This document shows, one piece after another, positions 1 to 6,045 of a DNA stretch of 9,408 nt; position 1 is the first letter of the stretch; every line of letters begins with the position of its first letter. Source of the DNA: an uncultured Porphyromonadaceae bacterium (GTDB lineage Bacteria; Bacteroidota; Bacteroidia; Bacteroidales; Muribaculaceae); NCBI GenBank assembly GCA_947176355.1, contig CAMWQY010000086.1:1-9408 (forward strand). The letters are read 5' to 3'. Below the pieces are notes generated by a model, which saw nothing but the letters and a program-made list of their open reading frames with translations, was not told the origin of the DNA and did no database searches. Both the position numbers and the translations under genes were made by a program.

Positions 1-51
1 GTAGCGTCTGATTGATACCCTGTCGAGAAGGGTTTGCTTTACGTCTTTCAT
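1..51 (-). CDS. nitroreductase-family protein, N-terminus only (partial)
   Basis: The reverse strand opens an ATG at 51 and stays open to the window edge for 17 codons, reading MKDVKQTLLDRVSIRRY. The pattern of a short helix followed by R-x-S-I-R-R-Y is the usual N-terminus of FMN-dependent nitroreductase-family oxidoreductases, where this arginine-rich stretch contributes to flavin phosphate binding. That is family knowledge; only 17 residues are visible here. No TAnnTTTG box is seen between this start and 203, so the gene may be read from a promoter further upstream on the same strand, for example the one at 490-521, through the repeat at 71-178. The identity rests on a very short match and another protein family is possible. 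Confidence 0.5.
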   Translation of the reverse strand, partial: MKDVKQTLLDRVSIRRY

Positions 52-70
52 ATTTGTTTTGAAGTTTAGG

Positions 71-178
71 GTGTTTAGTTGGTTTAAAGTGTTTAGTTGG
101 TTTAAAGTGTTTAGTTGGTTTAGGGTGGTTAAGGTCCTTAAGGTGTTTAATGGTTTTAAGGTCCTTAAGGGCTTTAAG
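71..178. repeat. 18-bp (9-bp subunit) tandem repeat
   Basis: Six 18-bp units lie head to tail. Units 71-88 and 89-106 are identical (GTGTTTAGTTGGTTTAAA), and 107-124 differs only in its last two bases. The units at 125-142, 143-160 and 161-178 are degenerate and drift towards GTCCTTAAG. Each unit divides into two 9-bp halves of the general form GTNNTTAAG, and a partial copy precedes at 63-70. On the reverse strand the array reads as runs of CTTAAGGAC-like elements, a kind of short intergenic repeat I associate with Bacteroidales. The period is a multiple of three, so a reading frame stays open across it, but the resulting VFSWFK-type peptide has no gene-like features. Confidence 0.85.
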
Positions 179-202
179 ATCTTAGGAGTGTGTTTACTAA
201 TG

Positions 203-238
203 AAGGAGGCAAAAGGCAATTCAGCCTTCTGCCTCCTT
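203..238 (-). terminator. strong stem-loop, possible terminator or attenuator
   Basis: Arms 203-217 and 224-238 pair over 15 positions with a single mismatch, around the 6-base loop AATTCA. It lies at the 3' side of the structured RNA candidate and upstream of the nitroreductase start on the same strand. Neither flank has a long T-tract: the reverse-strand tail is CATTAGTAAA, and the forward-strand tail is TTTATAAAA. Termination is therefore a plausible reading, not a certain one. A processing or stabilising hairpin is the alternative. Confidence 0.5.
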
Positions 239-485
239 TATAAAAAGCCACATCAAAGGGTTTGTGATGAAACTCCGATAGACAGGATTTGAGATCCACC
301 GGCGCTTTGTAATCCGCCTGCGTCCCGAAAGGGAACACCACCCGAAAGTGGGGGGCCCGCCATTGCATCCGGCAGATGGTCTCGGTATTTCATTAAAGTT
401 TGATGAGTTTCCCAAAATGCTTTGATGTGGTGTTGGGATTATTCTCGTTTTGAAGGGCGGCTCTCCGTCCTCTTTCTGTTTCTAT
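203..485 (-). ncRNA. structured non-coding RNA candidate (6S-like outline)
   Basis: No convincing protein is encoded here, but the reverse strand shows a promoter and layered complementarity. An 11-bp perfect stem joins 420-430 with 248-258. Inside it, a 7-bp stem joins 405-411 with 269-275. After an open bubble of about 21 and 15 nt, a bulged stem pairs 380-383 with 291-294, 378-379 with 296-297, and 369-372 with 299-302. The apex holds two hairpins, 323-334 (TCCC/GGGA) and 338-351 (CCAC/GTGG). A further hairpin near the 5' end pairs GGACGG with CCGCCC around 457-472, with one mismatch. A five-T run (242-246) directly follows the closing stem, so the RNA could end near 240 or run on to the hairpin at 203-238. 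A long rod with a central bubble is the outline of 6S RNA, the RNA polymerase-binding regulator. I see no RNase P, tmRNA or SRP signature. A leader RNA of the nitroreductase gene is the alternative. Confidence 0.55.
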
Positions 486-489
486 AACG

Positions 490-521
490 CAAAGATAATG
501 CATAAGGTTGAAATATCCAAA
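490..521 (-). promoter_or_regulatory. Bacteroidales-type promoter of the structured RNA
   Basis: On the reverse strand TATCTTTG (497 to 490) matches the TAnnTTTG -7 box. TTTG (521 to 518) lies 20 bases upstream as the -33 box. Transcription should begin about 5 bases past the box, near 485. Both elements and their spacing fit the Bacteroides primary sigma factor, which makes this one of the best promoters in the window. Confidence 0.75.
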
Positions 522-672
522 TTTTCTTTGAAGAAAATTAAAATTAAGAAGTACTTTATTTAATTCTATAGATAAGATATGCGGGCACGGTATACTACGA
601 AACTCCATTGTCGTTTATTTTTGTTAGCTACCTATAATAATACTAAAGATAAGTTAAAAGATGGTAGGAAAG

Positions 673-704
673 CTTGCAACTGATGTAAAGAAATGATAAT
701 TTTG
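673..704 (+). promoter_or_regulatory. promoter of the 709 gene
   Basis: TAATTTTG at 697-704 matches TAnnTTTG, and TTG at 674-676 lies exactly 20 bases upstream. The predicted transcription start falls at about 708-711, at the ATG of the next gene. The mRNA would then be leaderless or nearly so. If transcription starts a few bases later, translation must begin at a downstream codon. Confidence 0.7.
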
Positions 705-708
705 CTTC

Positions 709-2010
709 ATGAAAGATAAAGCATATACATATAACCCAATTTTATGTAAAAATATACTGAAAAGGTTGCCTTTTCCGGTGGTTATTGTATTCGCGATAGT
801 GATAGTCTTTAGTTTGAAAGTTGCTGCAGGCAGATCGAAAGTGCTTGATGCAGAAAGCAAGGTTCCTGTGGCGAGGGTTTCAATATTTGACCGTACGGGC
901 AAGATGATCGCTACTGGAGATGATAAAGGAGGCTTACCAGAAATCTCTCCCGGTGCATATCCTATAATATTAAGGAGTCTTGGATATTCAGATAAAAAGG
1001 TATCTTCTCCGCAAGAGTCTGTCATTGAAATGATGCGCATGGCATACGACCTACCTGAAGTAAAAGTAGATACGAGGAGGCGACCGATATTGCATCTTAC
1101 CGGATATTTGAGAGAAATATCTTCTATGTCTTCATCCTTCGATACAGTTATGCTTTATAGAGAGAAGTGGGTAGATTTCATGATTCCTGCAGACAAAGAA
1201 AAGCATTTCAAAGGATGGACAGATCCGCGCATTTTAAAATCAAAATCTTACTATAAGTTTACCGATGTATTGGGAAAAGACAGTGTATCGGATAGAATCA
1301 ACCATCATTTCTCTTGGTCTGATTGGCTTTCTTTACCTCCAAGAGTGAATCAACCGAAGACAATCGTAAGGAATCGGCAGATCTCGGACACCATTATGGG
1401 TCTATACTCTTCTGCAGAAGTTTGGAAGAGAGACACCACAAAAATCAGGGTCGATATAGATGTGCTTGCTGATACCCTTCGCGGAAAGTGGGCTCCTCGC
1501 CTGAACAGCAGATTATGGCGTGACCTTGAATTCAAACGTTTGCTTTTGAGTTTTGAATATTCTGACTGCGACACATTCTCGGTAAAACCACAGAATATCG
1601 ACCGAATGTCATGTTATATTGAATCTATGGGTCGAGGACACGACATGTTTAGGTTTAATAATCCATACGATAATATTCTCTATGTCACTACATACGTCGA
1701 CCTTGTAATTGCAGACCGTGAATATCTGACAGTAAAGGATGCAAGAAGAAAGGAAAAAGATCAGTTGCTTGCGCTTGAGGAGGCATCTCTTGTACTTGAA
1801 GCAGAGAAGATGCCCAGAGACTCTGTGATTAATGATCTGATAGCTCGAGTAAATGCAATAGATCATGACAAGCGTCGTCTTGGAATGGATATAGATACGC
1901 GGGTAGGCAACGGACATTTGCCGGTGCCGTCTTCATATAAGAAAAAAGATAAATTTGTCAGAGCCCTCAAATCAGTCATTTCAGGGTTCAGTATAAAAAA
2001 ACATGATTAA
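709..2010 (+). CDS. carboxypeptidase-regulatory-like domain protein of unknown function
   Basis: A 433-residue protein with a hydrophobic segment at about residues 20-40 (LPFPVVIVFAIVIVF), read as a signal peptide or membrane anchor, so it probably faces the periplasm. Residues about 42-100 (KVLDAESKVPVARVSIFD ... GAYPIILRSLGY) are a beta-sandwich carboxypeptidase-regulatory-like domain, common on Bacteroidetes envelope proteins. The following 230 residues contain HLTGYLRE (129-136), FKGWTDPR (167-174) and NHHFSWSDW (198-206). I recognise this pattern from conserved, uncharacterised Bacteroidales proteins. Residues about 338-395 are charged and probably coiled-coil, and the C-terminus is lysine-rich. 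No catalytic motif is evident. It ends 6 bp before yaaA and likely shares its transcript. ATG 709 is only 5 bp after the -7 box; an alternative start is TTG at 766, just before the hydrophobic segment. Confidence 0.8.
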   Translation: MKDKAYTYNPILCKNILKRLPFPVVIVFAIVIVFSLKVAAGRSKVLDAESKVPVARVSIFDRTGKMIATGDDKGGLPEISPGAYPIILRSLGYSDKKVSSPQESVIEMMRMAYDLPEVKVDTRRRPILHLTGYLREISSMSSSFDTVMLYREKWVDFMIPADKEKHFKGWTDPRILKSKSYYKFTDVLGKDSVSDRINHHFSWSDWLSLPPRVNQPKTIVRNRQISDTIMGLYSSAEVWKRDTTKIRVDIDVLADTLRGKWAPRLNSRLWRDLEFKRLLLSFEYSDCDTFSVKPQNIDRMSCYIESMGRGHDMFRFNNPYDNILYVTTYVDLVIADREYLTVKDARRKEKDQLLALEEASLVLEAEKMPRDSVINDLIARVNAIDHDKRRLGMDIDTRVGNGHLPVPSSYKKKDKFVRALKSVISGFSIKKHD

Positions 2011-2016
2011 TGAGAT

Positions 2017-2790
2017 ATGTTGACACTGATTGCTGAGTCAAAGACTATGGATGATCGGGAAATTCCAATCGACCATGAAATATATGAATTGAATAAACCT
2101 GTAGGAGAAGAAGAAGCTGCAGAGATTATGTCTCGTGTGGCTTCCTTGAATTCATACGAAATTGCCGAGATGGTAAAGATTAGTCTTCCGATGGCGTCAA
2201 AATTATCGAGAATGGCATACGAGTTTCCTAATAAACTCATGGGGATAAAGGCGATAGAGTCATTCACCGGCGTTGTCTTCAAGGCATTTGATTATAATTC
2301 ACTTTCAACTGTAGAAAAGCAACGGGCTTCAGACAACGTAAGGATTATTTCATCTCTCTATGGTTGGCTTCGGCCAAATGATATTATCAAGCCATACAGA
2401 TTTGATTTTACAACTCCAATTGCAAAGGATGATAAGACTTTATATTCATTTTGGCGAAAGAATGTGACTATAGAGTTGGTGAGATATTTAAAAGAAAGAG
2501 GAGAGACTTCTATTCTTAATCTCTTGCCTGCGGATGCTGCCAAATGTATTGATTGGAAACTTGTCAAGAACTTTGCGAAAGTTTGGAAAGTGGATTTCAA
2601 GGAGCCCAAGGATGGTAGCGGGTGGCGCACACCTAATGCAGGAAAACTGAAATCATTTCGAGGCAATCTGTTAAGAGACATTATAACTGAAGACATCGAA
2701 AGTCCGACAGAGCTGCTGACTCATACTACAGAGACCATGATACCACTTGGCACTCCTGATTATCCTGACCACATCGCTTTTTGCGTATGA
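2017..2790 (+). CDS. yaaA: peroxide stress protein YaaA
   Basis: A 257-residue cytoplasmic protein, the usual length for the YaaA (DUF328/UPF0246) family. In E. coli, YaaA is induced by OxyR, lowers free intracellular iron during hydrogen peroxide stress and binds DNA; that role is family knowledge. Hallmarks seen here are the N-terminal LIAESKTMD (4-12), the block AIESFTGVVFKAFD (79-92), SSLYGWLRPNDIIKPYRFDF (112-131), LYSFWR (142-147), and the C-terminal VDFKEPKDGSGWRTPNAGKL (192-211). It starts 6 bp after the preceding stop with no promoter between, so it is probably translated from the same mRNA. It converges with the response regulator gene, 45 bp away. All family blocks are present and it looks intact. 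Confidence 0.93.
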   Translation: MLTLIAESKTMDDREIPIDHEIYELNKPVGEEEAAEIMSRVASLNSYEIAEMVKISLPMASKLSRMAYEFPNKLMGIKAIESFTGVVFKAFDYNSLSTVEKQRASDNVRIISSLYGWLRPNDIIKPYRFDFTTPIAKDDKTLYSFWRKNVTIELVRYLKERGETSILNLLPADAAKCIDWKLVKNFAKVWKVDFKEPKDGSGWRTPNAGKLKSFRGNLLRDIITEDIESPTELLTHTTETMIPLGTPDYPDHIAFCV

Positions 2791-2835
2791 TCCTTATGAC
2801 GATGGTGCCTCTGCAATTTTCCTTGACGTAAGGCA

Positions 2836-3504
2836 TCAGTTGACAGAGACAATATATCCTTTCTTTTTCAAGGAGGTGATGGTGATGGATGGATCAATCA
2901 GGAGTTTGCGGATGTAGCTTATCTGCACGTTTAGTGCAAGGGAGTTGGCGTAGCTGCTATCTCCCCATACTGAATTTAGGATAGTTTCTCGGTCAACGAC
3001 TTTTCCTAAATTTTGTGCGAGGATCGCAAGAATTTCAGTTTGACGAAGAGATAGCGAATGCGTCTCTCCCTTGTAGGTCAAAGAAGAAAGATTAGGACGG
3101 AATAAAGTCTTTCCTAATTGATACTCTATATCTTGCGATGTGATGTCACTTTCAAATCTCTCTTGGATTTTGGCAATCAATTCTTCAGGATAGAATGGTT
3201 TTGGAATATAGTCGTTTCCTTTTAGTTTGAATCCATACAGTCGATCAACTTTGTCCGTTCGGTCAGTCAGAAAGAAAATAATCACCCGTCGGTCACTCTC
3301 TCGTATGGTCCGGGCAACTTGAAAACCATTCATCTCAGGCATGTTGATATCGAGAAGAATCAAATCAGGGCGTAGGTCTTTGTATATTTCAAGACCTACC
3401 TTTCCATTATGTGCGTATGTCACTTCATACCCTTCTGCCTCAATGAAGCGCTTAAGCAGCATCGAGTTCTTGATATCGTCATCTACTAAAAGTATCTTTT
3501 TCAT
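2836..3504 (-). CDS. OmpR-family response regulator
   Basis: A 222-residue transcription factor. Its receiver domain (residues 1-117) has the acidic pair D9/D10, the phosphoacceptor D52 in LILLDINMPEMNG, T80, and K102 in PKPF, so every residue needed for phosphotransfer is present. A winged-helix DNA-binding domain follows (about 125-222), with LSLRQTEILAILAQN and the recognition region NVQISYIRKLL. The wing reads SLKKKGYIV in place of the classical RGVGYRL. The ATG overlaps the kinase stop (3501-3504), so the two are translationally coupled. OmpR-class regulators bind direct repeats spaced 10-11 bp apart, and such an array lies in front of the divergent GLPGLI gene. It resembles RprY-type regulators of Bacteroides, but orthology is not established. 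Confidence 0.93.
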   Translation of the reverse strand: MKKILLVDDDIKNSMLLKRFIEAEGYEVTYAHNGKVGLEIYKDLRPDLILLDINMPEMNGFQVARTIRESDRRVIIFFLTDRTDKVDRLYGFKLKGNDYIPKPFYPEELIAKIQERFESDITSQDIEYQLGKTLFRPNLSSLTYKGETHSLSLRQTEILAILAQNLGKVVDRETILNSVWGDSSYANSLALNVQISYIRKLLIDPSITITSLKKKGYIVSVN

Positions 3505-4973
3505 TGTGGTATCTTTATTGTAAATGTAGAACCAATGCTTTCGGTGCTTTCAACAGAAATTTCACCCCCATGGGCGTCTACAAGAAGTTTTACGTATGCC
3601 AATCCAAGTCCCATCCCTGGAATCTCCGAGGTAGAAGCATTCCCACGGTAAAACCTGTCAAATATTTTGTTTTGGTTGCCGATTGATATTCCATTGCCGT
3701 TATCGGCAATTTTGATAGCGATTCCATCAACTGTAGATTCTGAATTTATTCTTACAGTGACATCTTGACCTGAATACTTTATTGCGTTTTCAATCAAGTT
3801 GATGATGATATTGCTCAAATGCGTACGGTCAGCGGAGATCTCGAGATCTTCCGGTATATGATTTTCAAATGTTGCTCGCTTATTACTTGGCAATGCAATT
3901 GACTTTGAAACTTCATCCACAAGTTGGTGAAGATTGAAAGAAGTGATATATAGAGGTATCTGCTCCACGTTGTTGAATGTGATGTCGCGCAGCTTTGAGA
4001 AGTATGCTGCCAAGTTGTCGAGAGCTATTCGTGTCTCACTTGCCACCTCATGACGCAGTTGGGAATCTTCCATCATTTTGTCGTTGTCCATTCCTGACAC
4101 ACACATTTTCAATGTCGTGATGGGGCGTTTCAGTTCATGTATCATTGTTGTGATGAAAGAATTCCGCATCTTATCAAGGCGAGTGAGTTTCACTATGGTC
4201 TTTATTTGCCATACAAGGCAAAGAATCAGGAATAAAGACAATATACATGCTAATAAAAGAGTCCACCCCATCTCTTTTAAGATTTCAGATACCGGTATTG
4301 GACAATCTACTACCACAGCCTTGTGTTCAAGTTCGGAGTAATGTGTCGTAATTTTCAAACGAGGATAAATAATAGATGAATGCCTTGTTGAAATGGGTTT
4401 CCACAATACGCTGTCAGTCTCTTTTAGGGATATATCCGCTCTAATGTTTTCTTTTTTTAAAATGGAATCTATCCCCACTACAGTAAATGGAGACTGCACT
4501 TCGAGTTCAAAATTTTTCATAGCGCTCCAAGCAGCCCCGTCAGAAGGAGCACTTGTCACATCCAAGGAGGCACGTTTAGCCTCAGTTTTTTCCAAACTAT
4601 CTAAGACAATCTTTTCAAGTTTTGCCATTTCTTCAGATGTAAGCTTACGTTTTTCTTTGATATTCAATAAGTCTTTACCTCTGATGACTTTGGTTGAAAC
4701 AGTCACTTTTCTGATGGTTTTACCCAGAGAGTCCATATCATGGTTCATATTGAAAGATGACATCACTCTTAATGTATCACTTTGGTTAGAAGATCTTCTT
4801 GACCGTGCCCTATCATATTCTATCAATGCATTTGCAACGGTTGTTTCAGCCCTGTCTTCGTAGTCTTTAAGAGAATATTCATATCTGGTATAAAGCCAGT
4901 ATGCCTGCATCCCGAGAAATGCAAGAATGGCTGTTATCGATAATATGTAGAGAGTCTTTATTTTATTTTCCAT
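3501..4973 (-). CDS. membrane sensor histidine kinase
   Basis: A 490-residue inner-membrane kinase, partner of the overlapping response regulator. TM1 spans about residues 6-28, followed by a periplasmic sensor region of about 205 residues with no family I recognise, and TM2 at about 235-257. The dimerisation/phosphoacceptor domain carries H279 in MIHELKRPITTLK. The ATP-binding domain shows the N box around N392/N396 (NLIENAIKY), the D box DNGNG (424-428), the F box FDRFYRG (438-444) and the G2 box GMGLGL (453-458), so it should be active. The ATG at 4973 sits about 20 bases after a predicted transcription start. The neighbours imply that it senses an envelope or outer-membrane state and controls the divergent GLPGLI/receptor pair; this is inference. 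It is RprX-like in general layout. Confidence 0.93.
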   Translation of the reverse strand: MENKIKTLYILSITAILAFLGMQAYWLYTRYEYSLKDYEDRAETTVANALIEYDRARSRRSSNQSDTLRVMSSFNMNHDMDSLGKTIRKVTVSTKVIRGKDLLNIKEKRKLTSEEMAKLEKIVLDSLEKTEAKRASLDVTSAPSDGAAWSAMKNFELEVQSPFTVVGIDSILKKENIRADISLKETDSVLWKPISTRHSSIIYPRLKITTHYSELEHKAVVVDCPIPVSEILKEMGWTLLLACILSLFLILCLVWQIKTIVKLTRLDKMRNSFITTMIHELKRPITTLKMCVSGMDNDKMMEDSQLRHEVASETRIALDNLAAYFSKLRDITFNNVEQIPLYITSFNLHQLVDEVSKSIALPSNKRATFENHIPEDLEISADRTHLSNIIINLIENAIKYSGQDVTVRINSESTVDGIAIKIADNGNGISIGNQNKIFDRFYRGNASTSEIPGMGLGLAYVKLLVDAHGGEISVESTESIGSTFTIKIPQ

Positions 4974-4998
4974 ACGTTTTTTTTATACAACTTCATTG

Positions 4999-5006
4999 CA
5001 AAATTA
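4999..5006 (-). promoter_or_regulatory. -7 box of the kinase/regulator operon
   Basis: The reverse strand reads TAATTTTG, a perfect TAnnTTTG, which would give a leader of about 20 bases before the ATG at 4973. At the expected -33 position (near 5027) the strand shows only TGG, not TTTG. The promoter may therefore be weak or activator-dependent. Confidence 0.5.
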
Positions 5007-5054
5007 ATTATAAAAAGGGTATAAACCACTGAACTTGATTAATATTTTTCTTAC

Positions 5055-5097
5055 AGTAATAATTTAGTAATAATTCCATAATGATTGAGTAAGGATT
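5055..5097 (+). promoter_or_regulatory. four 11-bp-phased direct repeats, putative response-regulator operator
   Basis: AGTAATAATT occurs exactly at 5055-5064 and 5066-5075. CATAATGATT (5077-5086, 7 of 10 matches) and AGTAAGGATT (5088-5097, 8 of 10) continue the series at the same 11-bp step. One helical turn per copy puts all copies on one face of the DNA, as in PhoB/OmpR sites. The array ends 3 bp before the -33 box at 5101-5104, where an activator could touch RNA polymerase. The adjacent OmpR-family regulator is the obvious candidate. Binding itself is inferred, and AT-richness lowers the certainty. Confidence 0.6.
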
Positions 5098-5100
5098 ATT

Positions 5101-5133
5101 TTTGTTTTGAATGGCTTTAAGGTTGTAATTTTG
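5101..5133 (+). promoter_or_regulatory. promoter of the GLPGLI/receptor operon
   Basis: TTTG at 5101-5104 and TAATTTTG at 5126-5133 are spaced 21 bases apart, which predicts a transcription start near 5138 and a 26-base leader to the ATG at 5164. This rules out the in-frame TTG at 5107 as the start codon, because it lies upstream of the transcription start. Confidence 0.75.
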
Positions 5134-5163
5134 CGGCAAAATAACATTCAAAATAACTTAAAT

Positions 5164-6045
5164 ATGAGAAAAGTCGCAATCTTTATCTGGGCTATATTTT
5201 TTATTAGTATGGCTATCTCGGGAAAAGTAAGTCGAAGGACATTATCAATTTTTCAAGGCGAAGTGCCCGAAACAGAAACCATAGCACCTGAGACAATGGA
5301 GTTTGTCTATGATTATTCATGGTGTACAGATACGACCGGACAACTGGAAGATAATTTTGCTTCCGATCGAATGCTGCTCCAAATCGGTCCGGACAAACTT
5401 TCGAAGTTTTCAAGCTACAAGAATCTTACCGTCGATTCGCTTCTAATGAACCTTACTACGGAACAAATAGGAGAGGCTGCTATGGATGGAAAACTATCCA
5501 ATGGTGAATTCATGACTATTTTCAAGAATTATCCGGAAGGTAAGCTGACACATACTGAGAAGATTTGCATGGATTGGTTCCGCTATCAGGAAGAAATGCC
5601 GGAGCTTGAATGGGAATTGACCGACAGTGTGATCAATGTGCTGGGATATGACTGCAGGGGTGCTGTCTGCAATTTTCGTGGACGTGAATGGACTGCATTC
5701 TACTCAGAAGATATTCCACTGATGGAGGGTCCATGGAAATTGCATGGGCTTCCGGGACTCATTATGAAGGCTTCAGACAAAGACGGGCATTATATATTTG
5801 AGTGTATAGGAATAATGTCATCTGCAACGTGTCCGATCACCATATATAAAGTGCCTTATAACACAACAAGTCGAATAAAATATTACGATGCCAAACATCG
5901 CTACGACATAAATCCGTATTCATATTTCGAGGCTGGAGGCCATGGACACATCACGGTGACTGACGAATCTGGAAATCCTGCTCTTGACGCTTTTGATCCA
6001 ACTGAATTGCCGTATGATTATATCGAACGCGACTGGAAAAGATGA
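5164..6045 (+). CDS. GLPGLI family protein
   Basis: A 293-residue exported protein. Residues 1-20 (MRKVAIFIWAIFFISMAISG) are a signal peptide, so it should act in the periplasm or cell surface. The family signature is plain: LGYDCRGAVCNFRGREWTAF (160-179), then the strand-turn GPWKLHGLPGLIM (189-201) containing the name-giving GLPGLI at 195-200. The family occurs in Bacteroidetes and its biochemical role is unknown. Its genes commonly precede a TonB-receptor-like barrel gene, as here, with ATGA overlap at 6042-6045. The ATG at 5164 is preferred over the in-frame TTG at 5107 because the promoter lies between them and the signal peptide begins at once. The phased repeats upstream suggest control by the divergent two-component system. 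Confidence 0.92.
   Translation: MRKVAIFIWAIFFISMAISGKVSRRTLSIFQGEVPETETIAPETMEFVYDYSWCTDTTGQLEDNFASDRMLLQIGPDKLSKFSSYKNLTVDSLLMNLTTEQIGEAAMDGKLSNGEFMTIFKNYPEGKLTHTEKICMDWFRYQEEMPELEWELTDSVINVLGYDCRGAVCNFRGREWTAFYSEDIPLMEGPWKLHGLPGLIMKASDKDGHYIFECIGIMSSATCPITIYKVPYNTTSRIKYYDAKHRYDINPYSYFEAGGHGHITVTDESGNPALDAFDPTELPYDYIERDWKR

Noticed and set aside
59..292. Open frame across the tandem repeat (VFSWFK repeats)
   Set aside because: It exists because the repeat unit is a multiple of three. Its start is in the leader of the reverse-strand gene, it has no promoter, and the sequence past the repeat overlaps the hairpin and structured RNA.
248..430. RNase P RNA, tmRNA or SRP RNA identity for the structured RNA
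   Set aside because: The conserved RNase P core, the tmRNA tRNA-like ends and tag frame, and the SRP GGAAG-type domain could not be found on either strand.
174..608. Reverse-strand open frames over the structured RNA region
   Set aside because: They are short, overlap one another in different frames, start inside RNA stems and give no recognisable protein features.
483..708. Possible small gene in the spacer before the 709 gene
   Set aside because: Only the two divergent promoters are supported. No start codon with a promoter, tRNA-like fold or conserved peptide was seen in 522-672.
2791..2835. Weak inverted repeat CCTTATG/CGTAAGG between convergent genes
   Set aside because: Only 7 bp including a G-T pair, a 28-base loop and no T-tract; too weak to call a terminator.
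5014..5024. GGGTATA near the kinase promoter as a hip-type operator
   Set aside because: Only one half-site is present with no matching partner arm; the resemblance to the hip palindromes is best explained by chance.
5107..5163. TTG at 5107 as the start of the GLPGLI gene
   Set aside because: It lies between the -33 and -7 boxes, upstream of the predicted transcription start, and would bury the signal peptide behind 19 polar residues.
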